From positions 131,846-195,845 of the forward strand of contig CAWHQZ010000014.1 in the NCBI GenBank assembly GCA_963831645.1: DNA of 64,000 bases, read 5' to 3'. Source of the DNA: CAWHQZ01 sp963831645 (lineage in GTDB: Bacteria; Pseudomonadota; Alphaproteobacteria; Rhizobiales; Aestuariivirgaceae). Of this stretch, positions 63,355 to 64,000 are shown one piece after another; positions within the stretch are counted from its first letter, which is position 1; the number at the start of each line of letters is the position of its first letter. The translations under genes were made by a program, and so were the position numbers. Under the pieces are notes generated by a model that saw only the letters and a program-made list of their open reading frames with translations, was not told where the DNA came from and did not search any database.

Positions 63355-64000
63355 TCATTCCAGCGGCACGTATTCGCCTCCTTTCCAGACGTACCATATC
63401 CAGCTCCAGACTAGGGAGATCGCCTTTGTCGTCAAAGTCGATGCGGCCCAATACGGTATCGAATTGATGGCTGCGCAGTGACGCGATCACCTCCTGAGAC
63501 TCCAGCGAGCCGGCCTTCTCAACCGCCTGCGCCCAGGCCTGGACGGCACCGTAGCTGAGCAGCGTGTAACCCTCGGGTTCGAAGTTGTCGGCGCGGAACG
63601 CGCTCGACGACGGACGCCGCTTCTGGGTTTCGACGTGGGTCTGGGAGAAAGGTGAAGAGTGTTCCCTCCCGCCGCAGGACCGGCGATGAGGTCAAACTCC
63701 TCGGTCGCCATGGCACTGCCCGTGACGAACCGCTTCGAATACCTCGGATTCCGCGGTTCCACGCCCCGGAACAATAGCTTCCGAAGGCCGCCGACATTGC
63801 ACCATCAGCCACGAGCTCTCGGGCGGCGACGACAGCTTGCGCAGGGTCACAGAAGTCGTCGGCCGTGATGAGCCGCACCTTCTGGCCGAGCACGCCGCCC
63901 GCCGCATTGATGTCGTCGTCCACGGCCTATCTCCACGGCGCGCTGTATCTGCGCTCACCGCCAACGGCGGTCTTTCCCGTCAGCGGGCCCACAACCCCGA
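63355..64000 (-). CDS. LivJ-type branched-chain amino-acid ABC substrate-binding protein, partial
   Basis: The beginning lies past the right edge. INAAGGVLGQKVRLITADDF and CDPAQAVVAARELVADGA are the conserved type 1 periplasmic-binding core; NFEPEGYTLLSYGAVQAWAQ and FDTVLGRIDFDDKGDL are the C-terminal lobe, ending in another frame as WYVWKGGEYVPLE with TGA at 63355-63357. At least four frameshifts. Usually captures leucine-like or amide ligands. No permease gene is visible in the window; a sensor kinase gene follows 148 bases later. Confidence 0.8.

Overview
The window is GC-rich alphaproteobacterial DNA, most likely Hyphomicrobiales (Rhizobiales) or a close relative. The evidence is gene content and order: ftsE-ftsX-plsC, the argH/lptM/lysA/TIGR02302 block, hisC-tyrA beside a chorismate mutase, phaR-phbA-phbB, DUF2125 and DUF2794 proteins, and a B12-dependent ribonucleotide reductase. 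The paired palindromes at 55861-55970 resemble an intergenic element familiar from Rhizobiales. No rRNA, tRNA or CRISPR array was seen.

Layout. 1-3.6 kb: end of a PotC-like ABC permease, a short-chain dehydrogenase and a large flavoprotein of the trimethylamine dehydrogenase family. 3.7-11.4 kb: an accessory island of toxin-antitoxin (TA) genes, nearly all truncated or frameshifted, with an intact NYN-domain gene, an AAA ATPase carrying an in-frame stop, one intact HigBA-type pair and a WYL regulator. 11.5-12 kb: a helicase fragment. 12-16.6 kb: a dimethylglycine/sarcosine dehydrogenase-like gene and formate-tetrahydrofolate ligase. 16.8-28.6 kb: gamma-glutamyltransferase, the polyhydroxybutyrate genes, glyoxalase II, aromatic and histidine-type aminotransferase genes. 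28.6-34.2 kb: nrdJ, plsC, ftsX, ftsE, hpt. 34.2-43.8 kb: a DmpA-like peptidase, TIGR02302, lysA, lptM, an inserted solute-binding protein gene, argH, tlpA and hbd. 44-48.8 kb: an isoquinoline-1-oxidoreductase-like pair, a VapC toxin and tungstate-transporter remnants cut by an ISAs1-type element. 48.8-58.2 kb: etfA/etfB, rhomboid protease, cobalamin adenosyltransferase, a YbbA/YbbP-type exporter with TesA, thpR, phhB, BI-1 and DUF2794. 58.5-64 kb: a minus-strand signalling operon of solute-binding protein, hybrid histidine kinase, response regulator and response-regulator/nucleotide-cyclase.

How genes may work together. The TMADH-like and DMGDH-like flavoproteins classically pass electrons to ETF (etfAB is present), and DMGDH delivers one-carbon units to tetrahydrofolate, where Fhs also acts, so the left end looks like methylated-amine/C1 metabolism. 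NrdJ needs adenosylcobalamin, which the PduO-type enzyme can make. phbA, phbB and phaR serve polyhydroxybutyrate synthesis.

Sequence quality. 0.1-3.6 kb, 10.4-14.5 kb and 58.5-64 kb carry a frameshift roughly every 50-700 bases, usually one extra G or C, while protein motifs stay intact. I read these as probable sequencing or assembly errors, and give the full extent of each gene. Truncations in the TA island and the tungstate locus look like real decay.
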